Part shown: piece by piece, positions 43,352 to 54,223 of the stretch
Layout of the letters: every line of letters starts with the position of its first letter
How positions within the stretch are numbered: the stretch's first letter is position 1
Origin: Triticum aestivum
Lineage: Eukaryota; Streptophyta; Magnoliopsida; Poales; Poaceae
Assembly: GCF_018294505.1 (NCBI RefSeq)
Contig: NC_057811.1
Span: 406,341,652 to 406,405,651 of the forward strand
DNA: 64,000 bases
Direction of reading: 5' to 3'
Notes under the pieces: generated by a model
Told to the model about the DNA's origin: nothing
Databases searched by the model: none
The model's input: the letters and a program-made list of their open reading frames with translations, nothing else
Position numbers and translations under genes: made by a program

Positions 43352-44849
43352 GGGGTTACGGTGTCAATAACATTGGTTTCAACATTTATGGGATTACCTG
43401 AGATATAATGTTTAACTCTTTGACCGTTCACCACCTTCGGATTTGTGCCTTCGAAGTTGTTGATTTTTATGGCACCGGAACGATAGACCTCCTCGATATC
43501 GTAAGGACCTTCCCATTTAGAGAGAAGTTTTCCTGCAAAAAATCTTAAACGAGAGTTGTATAGAAATACATAATCACCTACATTAAACTCACGCTTTTAT
43601 ATCCTTTTGTCATGCCATCTTTTAACTTTTTCTTTAAACAACTTGGCATTCTCATAGGCTTGGGTTCTCCATTCATCAAGTGAGCTTATGTCAAATAACC
43701 TCTTCTCACCGGCAAGTTTCAAATCATAATTGAGCTCTTTAATAGCCCAATAAGCCTTATGTTCTAGTTAGAGAGGTAAGTGACATGCTTTTCCATAAAC
43801 CATTTTATACGGAGACATGCCCATAGGATTTTTATATGCAGTTCTACAGGCCCTAATGCATCATCAAGTTTCTTGGACCAATTCTTTCTAGATCTATTGA
43901 TAGTCTTTTGCGAAATTAATTTGAGTTCTCTATTACTCAATTCTACTTGACCACTAGACTGCGGGTGATAAGGAGATGCAATTCTATGATTAACATCATA
44001 CTTAGCATGCATTTTACGAAAAGCACCATGAATAAAATGTGAACCACCATCAGTCATTAAATATCTAGGGACTCCAAACCTCGGAAAAATAACTTCTTTA
44101 AGCATTTTAATAGAAGTGTTATGATCAGCACTACTAGTTGGAATAGCTTCTACCCACTTAGTAACATAATCAACAGCAACTAAAATATGTGTGTATCCAT
44201 TAGAGGCAGGAAAAGGTCCCATATAATCAAAGCCCCAAACATCAAATGGTTCAATAACAAGTGAATAGTTCATAGGCATTTCTTGACGTCTACTAATATT
44301 ACCAATTCTTTGACATTCATCGCAAGATAAAACAAAATTACGGGCATCCTTGAAGAGAGTAGGCCAATAAAAACCGGATTGCAATACCTTATGTGCAGTT
44401 CTGTCTCCAGCGTGGTGTCCTCCATAAGCTTCGGAGTGACACTTGCGTAGGATCTGTTCCTATTCATGCTCAGGTACACAACGTCTAATAGCACCATCTA
44501 CTCCTTCTTTATAAAGGTGTGGGTCATCCCAGAAGTAATGTCTTAAATCATAGAAAAACTTTTTCTTTTGTTGGTATGTGAAACTAGGTGGTATAAATTT
44601 AGCAACAATGTAATTAGCATAATCAGCATACCATGGAGCAGTACGAGAAGCATTTATGACATTTAAATGTTCATCAGGAAAGCTATCATCAATAGGTAGT
44701 GGGTCATCAAGAACATTTTCTAACCTAGACAAGTTGTCTGCAACGGGGCTCTCAGCTCCCTTTCTATCAATAAGATGCAAATCAAATTCTTGTAAAAAGA
44801 GAACCCATCTAATAAGTCTAGGTTTAACATCTTTATTTTCCATAAGATA
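43352..44849 (-). pseudogene. Element D integrase and end of RNase H
   Basis: From the upstream side on the minus strand: the RNase H tail (PRLIRWVLFLQEFDLHL), the linker DNLSRL, and the integrase zinc-binding region (H-H then LSCDECQRIG). The catalytic core follows with Asp in WGFDYMGPF, Asp in YLMTDGGSHF and Glu in SSGQVELSNREL, so all three DDE residues are visible. Stops lie near 44460 and 43764. Further downstream a C-terminal chromodomain-like or SH3-like tail (FLYNSRLRFFAGKLLSKWEG) can be read to about 43352. Confidence 0.85.
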
Positions 44850-45018
44850 TTTAATAGCAGCATGATCAGTGTGAATAGTTACATTATAATCAACAATATA
44901 AGGTCTGAACTTATCACAAGCAAATACAACTGCTAAGAATTCTTTTTCAGTAGTTGCATAATTTCTCTAGGCATTGTCTAAAGTTTTACTAGCATATTGA
45001 ATAACATTTAATTTCTTA

Positions 45019-46253
45019 TCAACTCTTTTGCCCTAGAACAACACCTACAGCATAATCACTGGCATCACACATAATTTCAAAGGGTAAATTCCAATCAGGT
45101 GGTTGAACAATGGGTGCACAGATCAATGCTTTCTTAAGTATTTCAAATGCTTCTACACAATCATCATCAAAGACAAATGGTATATCTTTTAGCAATAAAT
45201 TAGTCAGAGGCCGAGAAATTTTGGAGAAGTCCTCAATGAACCTCCTATAAAAACCGGCATGACCAAGGAAACTTCTTATACCTTTGACATCCTTGGGACA
45301 TGGCATCTTCTCAATAGCATCAACTTTAGCTTTATCAACTTCAATACGTCTTTCAGAAATTTTATGCCCCAAGACAATACCTTCATTAACCATAAAGTGG
45401 CACTTTTCCCAATTCAAAACAAGATTAGTTTCTTCACATCTCTACAAAACTCGATCAAGGTTGCTCAAGCAATCATCAAAAGAGGATCCATAAACGGAGA
45501 AATCATCCATGAAAACCTCACATATCTTTTCACAAAAGTCAGAGAATATAGCCATCATGCATCTTTGAAAGGTAGTAGGTGCATTACTAAACCAAAAGGC
45601 ATACGTCTATAAGCAAAAGTACCGAAAGGGCAAGTAAAAGTGGTCTTTGATTGATCATCGGCTGACACAGGTATTTGAGAGAAACCATAGTAACCATCTG
45701 GAAAGCAAAAATGTGTATGTTTGGATAATCTTTCTAGCATTTGATCGATGAAAGGTAAGGGGTAATGATCCTTTTTAGTAGCTTTATTTAATTTGCAGAA
45801 ATTCATTACCATTCTATAACCTGTAATAATTCTTTGCGGAATCAATTCATCTTTATCATTAGGAACGACAGTAATACCTCCCTTCTTAGGGACACAATGG
45901 ACATGACTTACCCACTGACTATCAGCAACGGGATAAATTATACCTCCCTCAAGGAGCTTTAGTATTTCCTTTCTTACCACTTCTTTCATCTTAGGATTCA
46001 GCCATCGTTGGTGATCACGAACTGGTTTGGCATCTTTCTCCAAATTTATTTTATGTTGACATAGAGTGGGACTAATGCCCTTAAGATCATCAAGAGTATA
46101 TCCAATAATAGCAGCGCGGTGCTTCTTCCGAGTTTTCAATAATCTCTCTTCTTCATGCTCTGAAAGGTTAGCACTAATAATAATAGGATATACCTTCTTC
46201 TCATCAAGATAAGCATATTTAAGAGTATCAGGTAACGGTTTGAGCTCAAACAC
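45019..46253 (-). pseudogene. Element D reverse transcriptase and start of RNase H
   Basis: The minus-strand frame from 46253 carries the RT N-terminal motifs (LEGGIIYPVADSQWVSHVHC, VPKKGG, YRMVMNFCKLN, DHYPLPFIDQML) and FGTFAYRRMPFGL. Frameshifts near 45560 and 45420 interrupt the part containing FMDDF (near 45505), the Gypsy form of the YxDD active site. The connection region (FLGHAGFYRRFIEDFSKI) and the start of RNase H (DASDYAVGVVLGQ) follow, ending near 45019. Confidence 0.88.
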
Positions 46254-48037
46254 GGATCACCCTTGGGTGGAGGAGGATCCCCTAGGATTTCAACAGGCAA
46301 ATTGTGTTTCAGGATGGGTTCCTGTTTAAAGAATACTTCATCTATTTCCCTTCGTTCATTCATAAACATATCATTTTCATGGTCTAGCAAATATTGTTCT
46401 AAAGGATCACTAGGAGGTACGGCAATAGAAGCAAGACCAATAATTTCATCTTTACTAGGCAATTCTTCCTCACGGTGTTGTCTACGAAATTTAGAGAAGT
46501 TAAATTCATGATACATATCACCTAGACCAATAGTAACAACATCCTTTTCGCAATCTATCTTGGCACTAACAGTGTTTAAGAAGGGTCTACCAAATATAAT
46601 GGGACAAAAGCTATCTTGTGGGGAACCAAGAACAAGAAAATCAGCAGGATATTTTGTTTTCCCGCACAAGACTTCAACATCTCTAACAATCCCAATTGGC
46701 GAAATAGTATCTCTATTGGCAAGTTTAATGGTAACATCAATATCTTATATCTCAGCAGATGCAATATTCATGCATAATTTCTTTGTATAAGTCATGAGGT
46801 ATAGCACTAGCACTAGCACCCATGTCACATAAGCCATGATAACAATGATCTCCTATTTTAACAGAAATAACAGGCATGCCTGCCACCGGCCAATGTTTAT
46901 CTTTAGCACAAGGTCTAGCAATTCTAGCAGTTTCATCACAGAAATGAATAACATGCCCATCAATATTATCAGACAAGAGATCTTTAACAATAGCAATATT
47001 AGGTTCAACTTTAACTTTCTCAGGAGGTGTATAGGTTCTAATATTTCTTTTACGAACCGCAGTTGAAGCTTTAGCATGATCTTTTATTCTAACAGGGAAA
47101 GGTGGTTTCTCAACATAAGAAGTAGGAACAATTGGATCATTATAAGTGATAGTCTTTTCTTCAACTTTAATAGGTGCAGCTACTTTTACTTCTATGGGAG
47201 GATGATATTTAAACCACTTCTCCTTAGGGAGATCAACATAAGCAGCAAAAGATTCACAGAAAGAAGCTACTATCTCAGAGTCAAGTCCATATTGAGTGCT
47301 AAATTTACGGAAAACATCGGTATCCATAAAAGATTTAACACAATCAAACTTAGGTGTCATACCTTACTCCTTACCTTCGTCGAGGTCCCAATCTTTAGAG
47401 TTACGTTTAATTCTTTCCAATAAATCCCATTTGAATTCAATAGTCTTCATCGTAAAAGAGCCAGCACAAGAAGTATCGAGCATGGTGCGATTGTTATCAG
47501 AAAGCCGATCATAAATTTTTTGTATAATATCTCTCTTGGGAGCTCAAGATTGGGGCATGAATATAATAGTGATTTAAGCCTCCCCCAAGCTTGAGCGATG
47601 CTTTCTCCTTCGCGAGGCCAAAAATTATATATATAATTGCGATCACGATGAACAAGATGCATAGGATAAAACTTCTGATGAAATTCCAATTTCAATCGTT
47701 TGTAGTTCCATGATCCCATATCATCACATAGCCTATACCATGTCAATGCATCTCCCTTCAAAGATAAAGGGAAGACCTTCTTCTTAATAACATCATCGGG
47801 TATACCTGCAAGCTTAAATAATCCACAAACTTCATCCACATATATTAGGTGCTCATCAGGATGCATTGTTCCATCTCCTGCAAAAGGATTAGCTAGCCGT
47901 TTTTCCAACATACCTGAAGGAATTTCAAAGTAGACATTTTCATTTTCAGTAGGGTCAGTAGGTTGAGGAGCAACTCTTTGCTCTACAGGTCGGGGTGAAG
48001 ATACGCCGAACAAGCCCCTCAGAGGATTACTTTCCAT
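46136..48037 (-). pseudogene. Element D gag and protease
   Basis: gag starts at the ATG at 48037 (MESNPLRGLFGVSS). It includes the retrotransposon gag core FPLSLKGDALTWYRLCDDMG and HLVHRDRNYIYNFWPREGES. A frameshift near 47470 and a stop near 47362 break it. The protease follows with GLCDMGASASAIPHDLY (about 46830 to 46780), where the catalytic triad reads Asp-Met-Gly. It continues to FLVLGSPQDSFCPIIFGRPFL (about 46655 to 46590). A frameshift near 46255 separates it from RT. Confidence 0.85.
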
Positions 48038-48129
48038 AGTAACAAGTGACAGTAAATTTCAGCACACTATATAAATTTTTCCTTACCAGAGGCGCTTCAC
48101 TCCCCGGCAATGGTGCCAGAAAAGAGTCT

Positions 48130-49651
48130 TCATGACCCACAAGTATAGGGGATCTATCGTAGTCCTTTCGATAAGTAAGAGTGTCGAACCCAACGAGGAG
48201 CAGAAGGAAATGATAAGCGGTTTTCAGCAAGGTATTCTCTGCAAGCACTGAAATTATAGGTAATATATAGTTTTGTGATAAGATAATTGGTAACGAGCAA
48301 CAAGTAACAAAAGTAAATAAAGTGCAGCAAGGTGGCCCAATCCTTTTTGTAGCAAAGGACAAGCCTGGACAAACTCTTATATAAAGGAAATCGCTCCTGA
48401 GGACATATGGGAATTACCGTCAAGCTAGTTTTCATCACGTTCATATGATTCGCGTACGGTACTTTGATAATTTGATATGTCGGTGGACCGGTGCTTGGGT
48501 TCTGCCCTTACTTGGACAAGCATCCCACTTATGATTAACCCCTATTGCAAGCATCCGCAACTACAAAAGAAGTATTAAGGTAAACCTAACCATAGCATGA
48601 AACATGTGGATCCAAATCAGCCCCTTACGAAGCAACGCATAAACTAGGGTTTAAGCTTCTGTCACTCTAGCAACCCATCATATACTTATTACTTCCCAAT
48701 GCCTTCCTCTAGGCCCAAATAATGGTGAAGTGTCATGTAGTTGACGTTCACATAACACCACTAGAGGAAAGACAACATACATCTCATCAAAATATCGAAC
48801 GAATACCAAATTCACATGACTACTAATAGCAAGACTTCTCCCATGTCCTCAGGAACAAACGTAACTACTCATAAAGCATATTCATGTTCATAATCAGAGG
48901 AGTGTTAATATGTATATAGGATCTGAGCATATGATCTTCCACCAAATAAACCAACTAGCATCAACTACAAGGAGTAATCAACACTACTAGCAACCTACAG
49001 GTACCAATCCCAGACTTAGAGACAAGAATTGGATACAAGAGATGAACTAGGGTTTGAGAGGGGATGGTGCTGGTGAAGATGTTGATGGAGGTTGCCCTCT
49101 CCCGATGAGAGGAGCGTTGGTGATGACGATGGCGATGATTTCCCCCTCCCGGAGGGAAGTGTCCCTAGCAGAACAGCTCTGTCGGAGCCCTAGATTGGTT
49201 CCGCCAAGGTTCCGCCTCGTGGCGGCGGAGTCTCGTCCTGAAAGCTTGCTTATGATTTTTCTTCGGATGAAAGACTTCATATAGCAGAAGATGGGCATCG
49301 AAGAGCCAACAGGGGGCCCACGAGGCAGGGGGCGCGCCTTGGGGGGTAGGGCGCGCCCCCCACCCTCGTGGCTAGGGTGTGGGCCCCCTCTAGTATTTCT
49401 TCCGCTCAGTATTTTTTATTATTTCCAAAAATGACTTTCATGGAGTTTCAGGACTTTTGGAGTTGTGCAGAATAGGTCTCTAATATTTTCTCCTTTTCCA
49501 GCCCAGAATTCCAGCTGCCGGCATTCTCCCTCCTTATGTAAACCTTGTAAAATAAGAGAGAATAGGCATAAGTATTGTGACATAATGTGTAATAACAGCC
49601 CACAATGCAATAAATATCGATATAAAAGCATGATGCAAAATGGACGTATCA
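48130..49651 (-). repeat. 5' LTR of element D
   Basis: 1522 bases. On the minus strand it starts TGATACGTCCATTTTGC at 49651 and ends at 48130, where the terminal CA-complement is mutated (TCATGACCC instead of TGATGACCC on the plus strand). The adjacent primer site reads CCCCGGCAATGGTGCCAG on the plus strand (48098-48118). Confidence 0.93.
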
Positions 49652-51112
49652 GTTCCGCACCAGAGTGGTAGGTAATCCTGTTCTGGAAGTCATGTTACTA
49701 GAACATGACGAACCTACGAACCACGAAGAAGATATGATGAGCCCAGATTCTGCTAAATGGCTTGAGGCCATGAAATCTGAGATAGGATCCATGTATGAGA
49801 ACAAAGTATGGACTTTGGTTGACTTGCCCGATGATCGGCGAGCCATAGAGAATAAATGGATCTTCAAGAAGAAGACTGACGCTAATGGTAATGTTACTGT
49901 CTACAAAGCTCGACTTGTCGCGAAAGGTTTTCGACAAGTTCAAGGAGTTGACTACGATGAGACTTTCTCACCCGTAGCGATGCTTAAGTCTGTCCGAATC
50001 ATATTAGCAATTGCCGCATTTTATGATTATGAAATCTGGCAAATGGACGTCAAAATTGCATTCCTTCACGGATTTCTTAAAGAAGAGTTGTATATGATGC
50101 AACCAGAAGGTTTTTTTGATACTAAAGGTGCTAACATAGTGTGCAAGATCCAGTGATCCATTTATGGACTGGTGCAAGCATCTCGGAGTTGGAATATACG
50201 CTTTGATGAGCTGATCAAAGCATATGGTTTTATACAGACTTTTGGAGAAGCCTGTATTTACAAGTAAGTGAGTGGGAGCTCTGTAGCATTTCTAATATTA
50301 TATGTCGATGACATATTGTTGATTGGAAATGATATAGAATTTCTGGATAGCATAAAAGGATACTTGAATAAGAGTTTTTCAATGAAAGACCTCGGTGAAG
50401 CTGCTTATATATTAGGCATCAAGATCTATAGAGATAGATCAAGGCACTTAATTGGACCTTCACAAAGCACATACCTTGATAAAGTTTTGAAGAAGTTCAA
50501 AATGGATCAGTCAAAGAAAGGGTTCTTGCCTGTGTTACAAGGTGTGAAGTTGAGTCAGACTCAATGCCCGACCACTGCAGAAGATAGAAAGAAAATGAAA
50601 GGCATTCCCTATGCCTCAGCCATAGGTTCTATCATGTATGCTATGCTGTGTAGCAGACCTAATGTGTGCCTTGCTATAAGTCTGGCAGGGAGGTAACAAA
50701 GTAATCCAGGAGTGGATCACTGGACAACGGTCAAGAACATCCTAAAGTACCTAAAAAGGACTAAGGATATGTTTCTCGTTTATGGAGGTGACAAAGAGCT
50801 CGTCGTAAATGGTTACGTCGATGCTAGATTTGACACTAATCCGGATGACTCTATGTCACAAACCGGATACGTATTTAAATTGAATGGTGGAGATGTCAAT
50901 TGGTGCAGTTCCAAACAGTGTCGTGGTAGGATCTACGTGTGAAGCGGAGTACATAGCCGCTTTTGAGGAAGCGAATGAAGGAGTTCATATCTGATCTAGG
51001 TGTAATACCTAGTGCATCGGGTCCAATGAAAATCTTTTGTGACAATACTATTGCAATTTCCTTGGTGAAGGAATCTAGATTTCACAAAAGAACCAAACAC
51101 ATCAAGAGACGC
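49652..51112 (+). pseudogene. Element G (Copia): reverse transcriptase and RNase H, broken
   Basis: Continuation of Copia element G after element D. It shows WKEAMKSEIGSM-like sequence (WLEAMKSEIGSMYENKVW), the RT core (KARLVAKGFRQVQGVDYDET, WQMDVKIAFLHGFLKEELYM) and the active site LYVDDILLIG at about 50300. The conserved DLGEAAYILGIKI and the Copia RNase H region (GYVDARFDTNPDD) follow, then CDNTIAISLVKE. In-frame stops lie at about 50154, 50263 and 50694, and a frame change lies near 50935. The Copia sequence stops at 51112, where element F begins; its right part is outside the window. Confidence 0.88.
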
Positions 51113-51403
51113 CGATGACCCACAAGTATAGGGGATCAATTGGAGCTCTTTTCGACAAGTAAGAGTGTTGAACCCAACAAGGAGGAGAAGGAAATGACAA
51201 GTGGTTTTCAGTAAGGTAATGTGTGCAAGTCATGAAATTTTAAGTAGCAAAGTAGTTTGATAGCAGTATAATTTGTAACGAGCAAGTAACGATAGTAGTA
51301 ACAAAAGTGCATCAAGGTAGCCCAATCCTTTTGAGGCAAAGGATAGGCCAACACAGTCTCTTATGATAAGCAAAGCGTTCTTGAGGGTACACGGGAATTT
51401 CAT

Positions 51404-53329
51404 CTAGAACATTCAATAATCTTTCTTCTTCATGTTCTAAAAGGTTAGCACTAATAATAACAGGATATATCTTCTTTTCATCAAGATAAGCATATTTCAA
51501 AGTGTCTGGCAATTGTTTTAATTCAGACACAGGATCACCTTTAGGTGGAGGAGGACCTCCTAGAGTTTCAACATGCAGATTGTGTTTAAGAAGAGGACGT
51601 TGTTCAAAGAAAATCTTATCTATTTCATTTCTTTCATGCATATGTAAATCATTTTCATGGTCTAACATATATTGTTCTAAAGGATTAGTAGGTGGCACAA
51701 GAATGGAAGCAAGACCAATTATTTCATCCTTACTAGGCAATTCTTTTTCATGAAGCTTTCTACTAAACTTGGAGAAATTAAACTATTAAACTCATGAGAC
51801 TCATCACCAAAACTAACACCGATAGTTTGTTTCTCACAATCTATCTTAGCATTAATGGTGTTCAAGAAAGGTCTACCAAAAATAATGGGGCAGAAGTCAT
51901 CTTGTGGGGAACCAAGAACAAGGAAATCAGTAGGGTATTTTATTTTCCCACAAAGGACTTCAACATCTCTAACAATCCCAATTGGTGATATAGTGTCTCT
52001 ATTAGCAAGTTTAATAGTAACATCTATGTCTTCCATTTCTGTGAGTGCTATGTCATTCATAATTTCTTGATATAAGGTGTAAGGAATAGCACTCACACTA
52101 GCACCTATGTTACATAAACTATGATAACAGTGATCTCCTATTTTAACTGAGACAATGGGTATGCCAAGAACATGTCTATGTTTGTCCTTTGTCAGGTTTG
52201 GCAATTCTAGCAGCTTCTTCACAGAAGTAAATAACATGCTCATCCATATCTTCTTCCAAGAGATCTTTAACCATAGCAATACTATGTTCTACTTTGATTT
52301 GTTCATCAGGTTTAGGTGTTCTAATATAGCTTTTGTTAACCACAGTTGAAACTTTAGCATGTTCCTTTATCCTATCAGGGAAAGGTGGTTTCTAAATATA
52401 AGCAGAAGGAACTACTGGATCAACATTATAAATTATGGTTTCTTCTTTAATTTGTACCAGTTCTTTAATTTCTTCTTTAATAGGTGGGTGATATTTAAAC
52501 CACTTCTCTTTAGGGAGATCAACATGAGTAGCAAATGATTCACAAAAAGAGGCTACTATCTCAGAGTCATGTCCATATTTAGTGCTAAACTTTTGGAAAG
52601 CATCGGTATTCATAAAAGATTTAACATAATCATACTTAAGTTTAATACCTGACTCTTTACCTTCGTCGAGTTGCCAATCTTCATAGTTGCATTTAATTTT
52701 TTCCAAAAGATCCCACCGGAATTCAATAGTCTTCTTCATAAAAGAACCAACACAAGAAGTATCAAGCATGGTTTGATCATTACGAGAAAGCCGAGCATAA
52801 AAATTCTGGATAATAATTTCTCTTGAGAGCTCATGATTGGGGCATGAATATAACCTTGACTTAAGCCTCCCCCAAGAGCGATACTTTCTCCTTCACAAGG
52901 CCAAAAATTATATATATAATTCCGATCAGGATGAACTAGATGCATAGGATAATTTTTTTGGTGAAACTCCAATTTCAATCAATTCCAATTCCATGATCCA
53001 ATATCATCGCATAGCCTATACCATGCCAATGCTTTTCCCTTCAAAGATAAAGGTAAAACCTTCTTCATAACTTCATATCCGGGTAAACCTGCAAGCTTAA
53101 ACAATCCACTAATTTATTCCACATATATCAAGTGCATATCAGGATGTTCGGTTCCATCTCCTGCATAAGGATTAGCTAGCAGTTGCTCTATCATACCCGA
53201 AGGAATTTCATATTCAATATTTTCAGTAGGTGCAGTAGGTTGAGGAGTATCTAATTGTGGTTCCGGTGTAGGTGAAGATACCCCGAACAAAACCCTCAAA
53301 GGATTGTTCTCCATAGTAACAAGTGACAA
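51404..53329 (-). pseudogene. Element F gag and protease remnant
   Basis: gag starts near 53329 (MENNPLRVLFGVSS) and is broken near 53130, 52990 and 52740; it resembles D's gag throughout. The protease signature reads SLCNIGASVSAIPYTLY, so the catalytic Asp seen in D (CDMGAS) is Asn here. After FCPIIFGRPFLNTINAKID the frame shifts near 51785. The remnant ends at LLEHEEERLL next to the deletion junction near 51404. Confidence 0.82.
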
Positions 53330-53419
53330 TAAATTTGAGCAAACTATATAAATGTTTCCTTACCAAATTCCACTTACCAAAGGCGCTTTACTCCCGACAA
53401 TGGCGCCAGAAAATAGCCT

Positions 53420-53700
53420 TGAACCAACAAGTATAGGGGATCAATTGTAGCTCTTTTCGATAAGTAAGAGTGTCGAACCCAACGAGGAGCAGAAGGAAAT
53501 GACAAGTGGTTTTCAGTTAGGTAATGTCTGCAAGTGCTGAAATTGTAAGTAGCAGAGTAGTTTGATAGCAGTATAATTTGTAACGAGCAAGTAACGATAG
53601 TAGTAACAAAAGTGTAGCAAGGTAGCCCAATCCTTTTGAGGCAAAGGACAGTCCAAAATGGTCTCTTATGATAAGCAAAGCGTTCTAGAGGGTACACGGG
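53420..53700 (-). repeat. Element F 5' LTR, inner end (split by E)
   Basis: Starts TGAACCAACAAGTATAGGGG and matches 51113-51395. It breaks at GGGTACACGGG, where E was inserted; the rest of this LTR is at 62832-64000. Confidence 0.88.
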
Positions 53701-54176
53701 TGAGGGAGTCCTGGATTAAGGGGTCCTCGGACGTCCGGGCTATGTGACGTGGGCCGGACTAATGGGCCATGAAGATACAAGACAGAAGATTTCTACCCGT
53801 ATCTGGATAGGACTCTCCTTGGCGTGGAAGGCAAGCTTGGCGTTCGGATAGGAAGATTCCTTCCTCTGTAAACCGACTTTGTATAACCATAGGTCCCTCC
53901 GGTGTGTATATAAACCGGAGGGTTTAGTCCGTAGAGACAATCAGAATCATAATCATACAGGCTAGACTTCTAGGGTTTAGCCATTACGATCTCGCACTAG
54001 ATCAACTCTTGTAACCCCATATTCATCCAAGATAATCAAGCAGGAAGTAGGGTATTACCTCCATCGAGAGGGCCCGAACCTGGGTAAACATTGTGTCCCT
54101 GTCTCCTATTACCATCGATCCTAAGACGCACAGATCGGGACCCCCTACCCGAGATCCGGTGGTTTTGACACCGACA
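53701..54176 (+). repeat. 5' LTR of element E
   Basis: 476 bases, TGAGGGAGTCC to GACACCGACA. A TATATAAACC box lies at about 53908. The primer-binding stretch TTGGTGCTTTCATTGAGAG follows at 54177. Confidence 0.93.
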
Positions 54177-54223
54177 TTGGTGCTTTCATTGAGAGTTCCG
54201 CTGCGTCGTCATCAGAAGGTTTG

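Larger units (their letters stand above)
39395..49651 (-). mobile_element. Element D: complete Sabrina-like Gypsy retrotransposon
   Basis: Two direct LTRs (39395-40897 and 48130-49651) enclose a minus-strand gag-protease-RT-RNase H-integrase region and a small downstream ORF. The insertion is inside Copia element G with the exact 5-base duplication GTTCC (39390-39394 and 49652-49656). Removing it joins RRSTRAR to the following APEW reading of G. The polyprotein has several frameshifts and stops, so the copy is not autonomous now. The family name is from memory. Confidence 0.95.
51113..53700 (-). mobile_element. Element F, left part: older, internally deleted relative of D
   Basis: It begins with about 291 bases of LTR (51113-51403), then jumps directly into the protease-RT junction of a minus-strand polyprotein. 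Most of the LTR, the integrase, RNase H and nearly all of RT are missing. Protease and gag follow up to 53329, then the primer site (GACAATGGCGCCAG at 53394-53407) and the start of the other LTR at 53420. That LTR is split at 53700 by element E and resumes at 62832. The target-site copy cannot be checked because the right end is outside the window. Confidence 0.85.
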
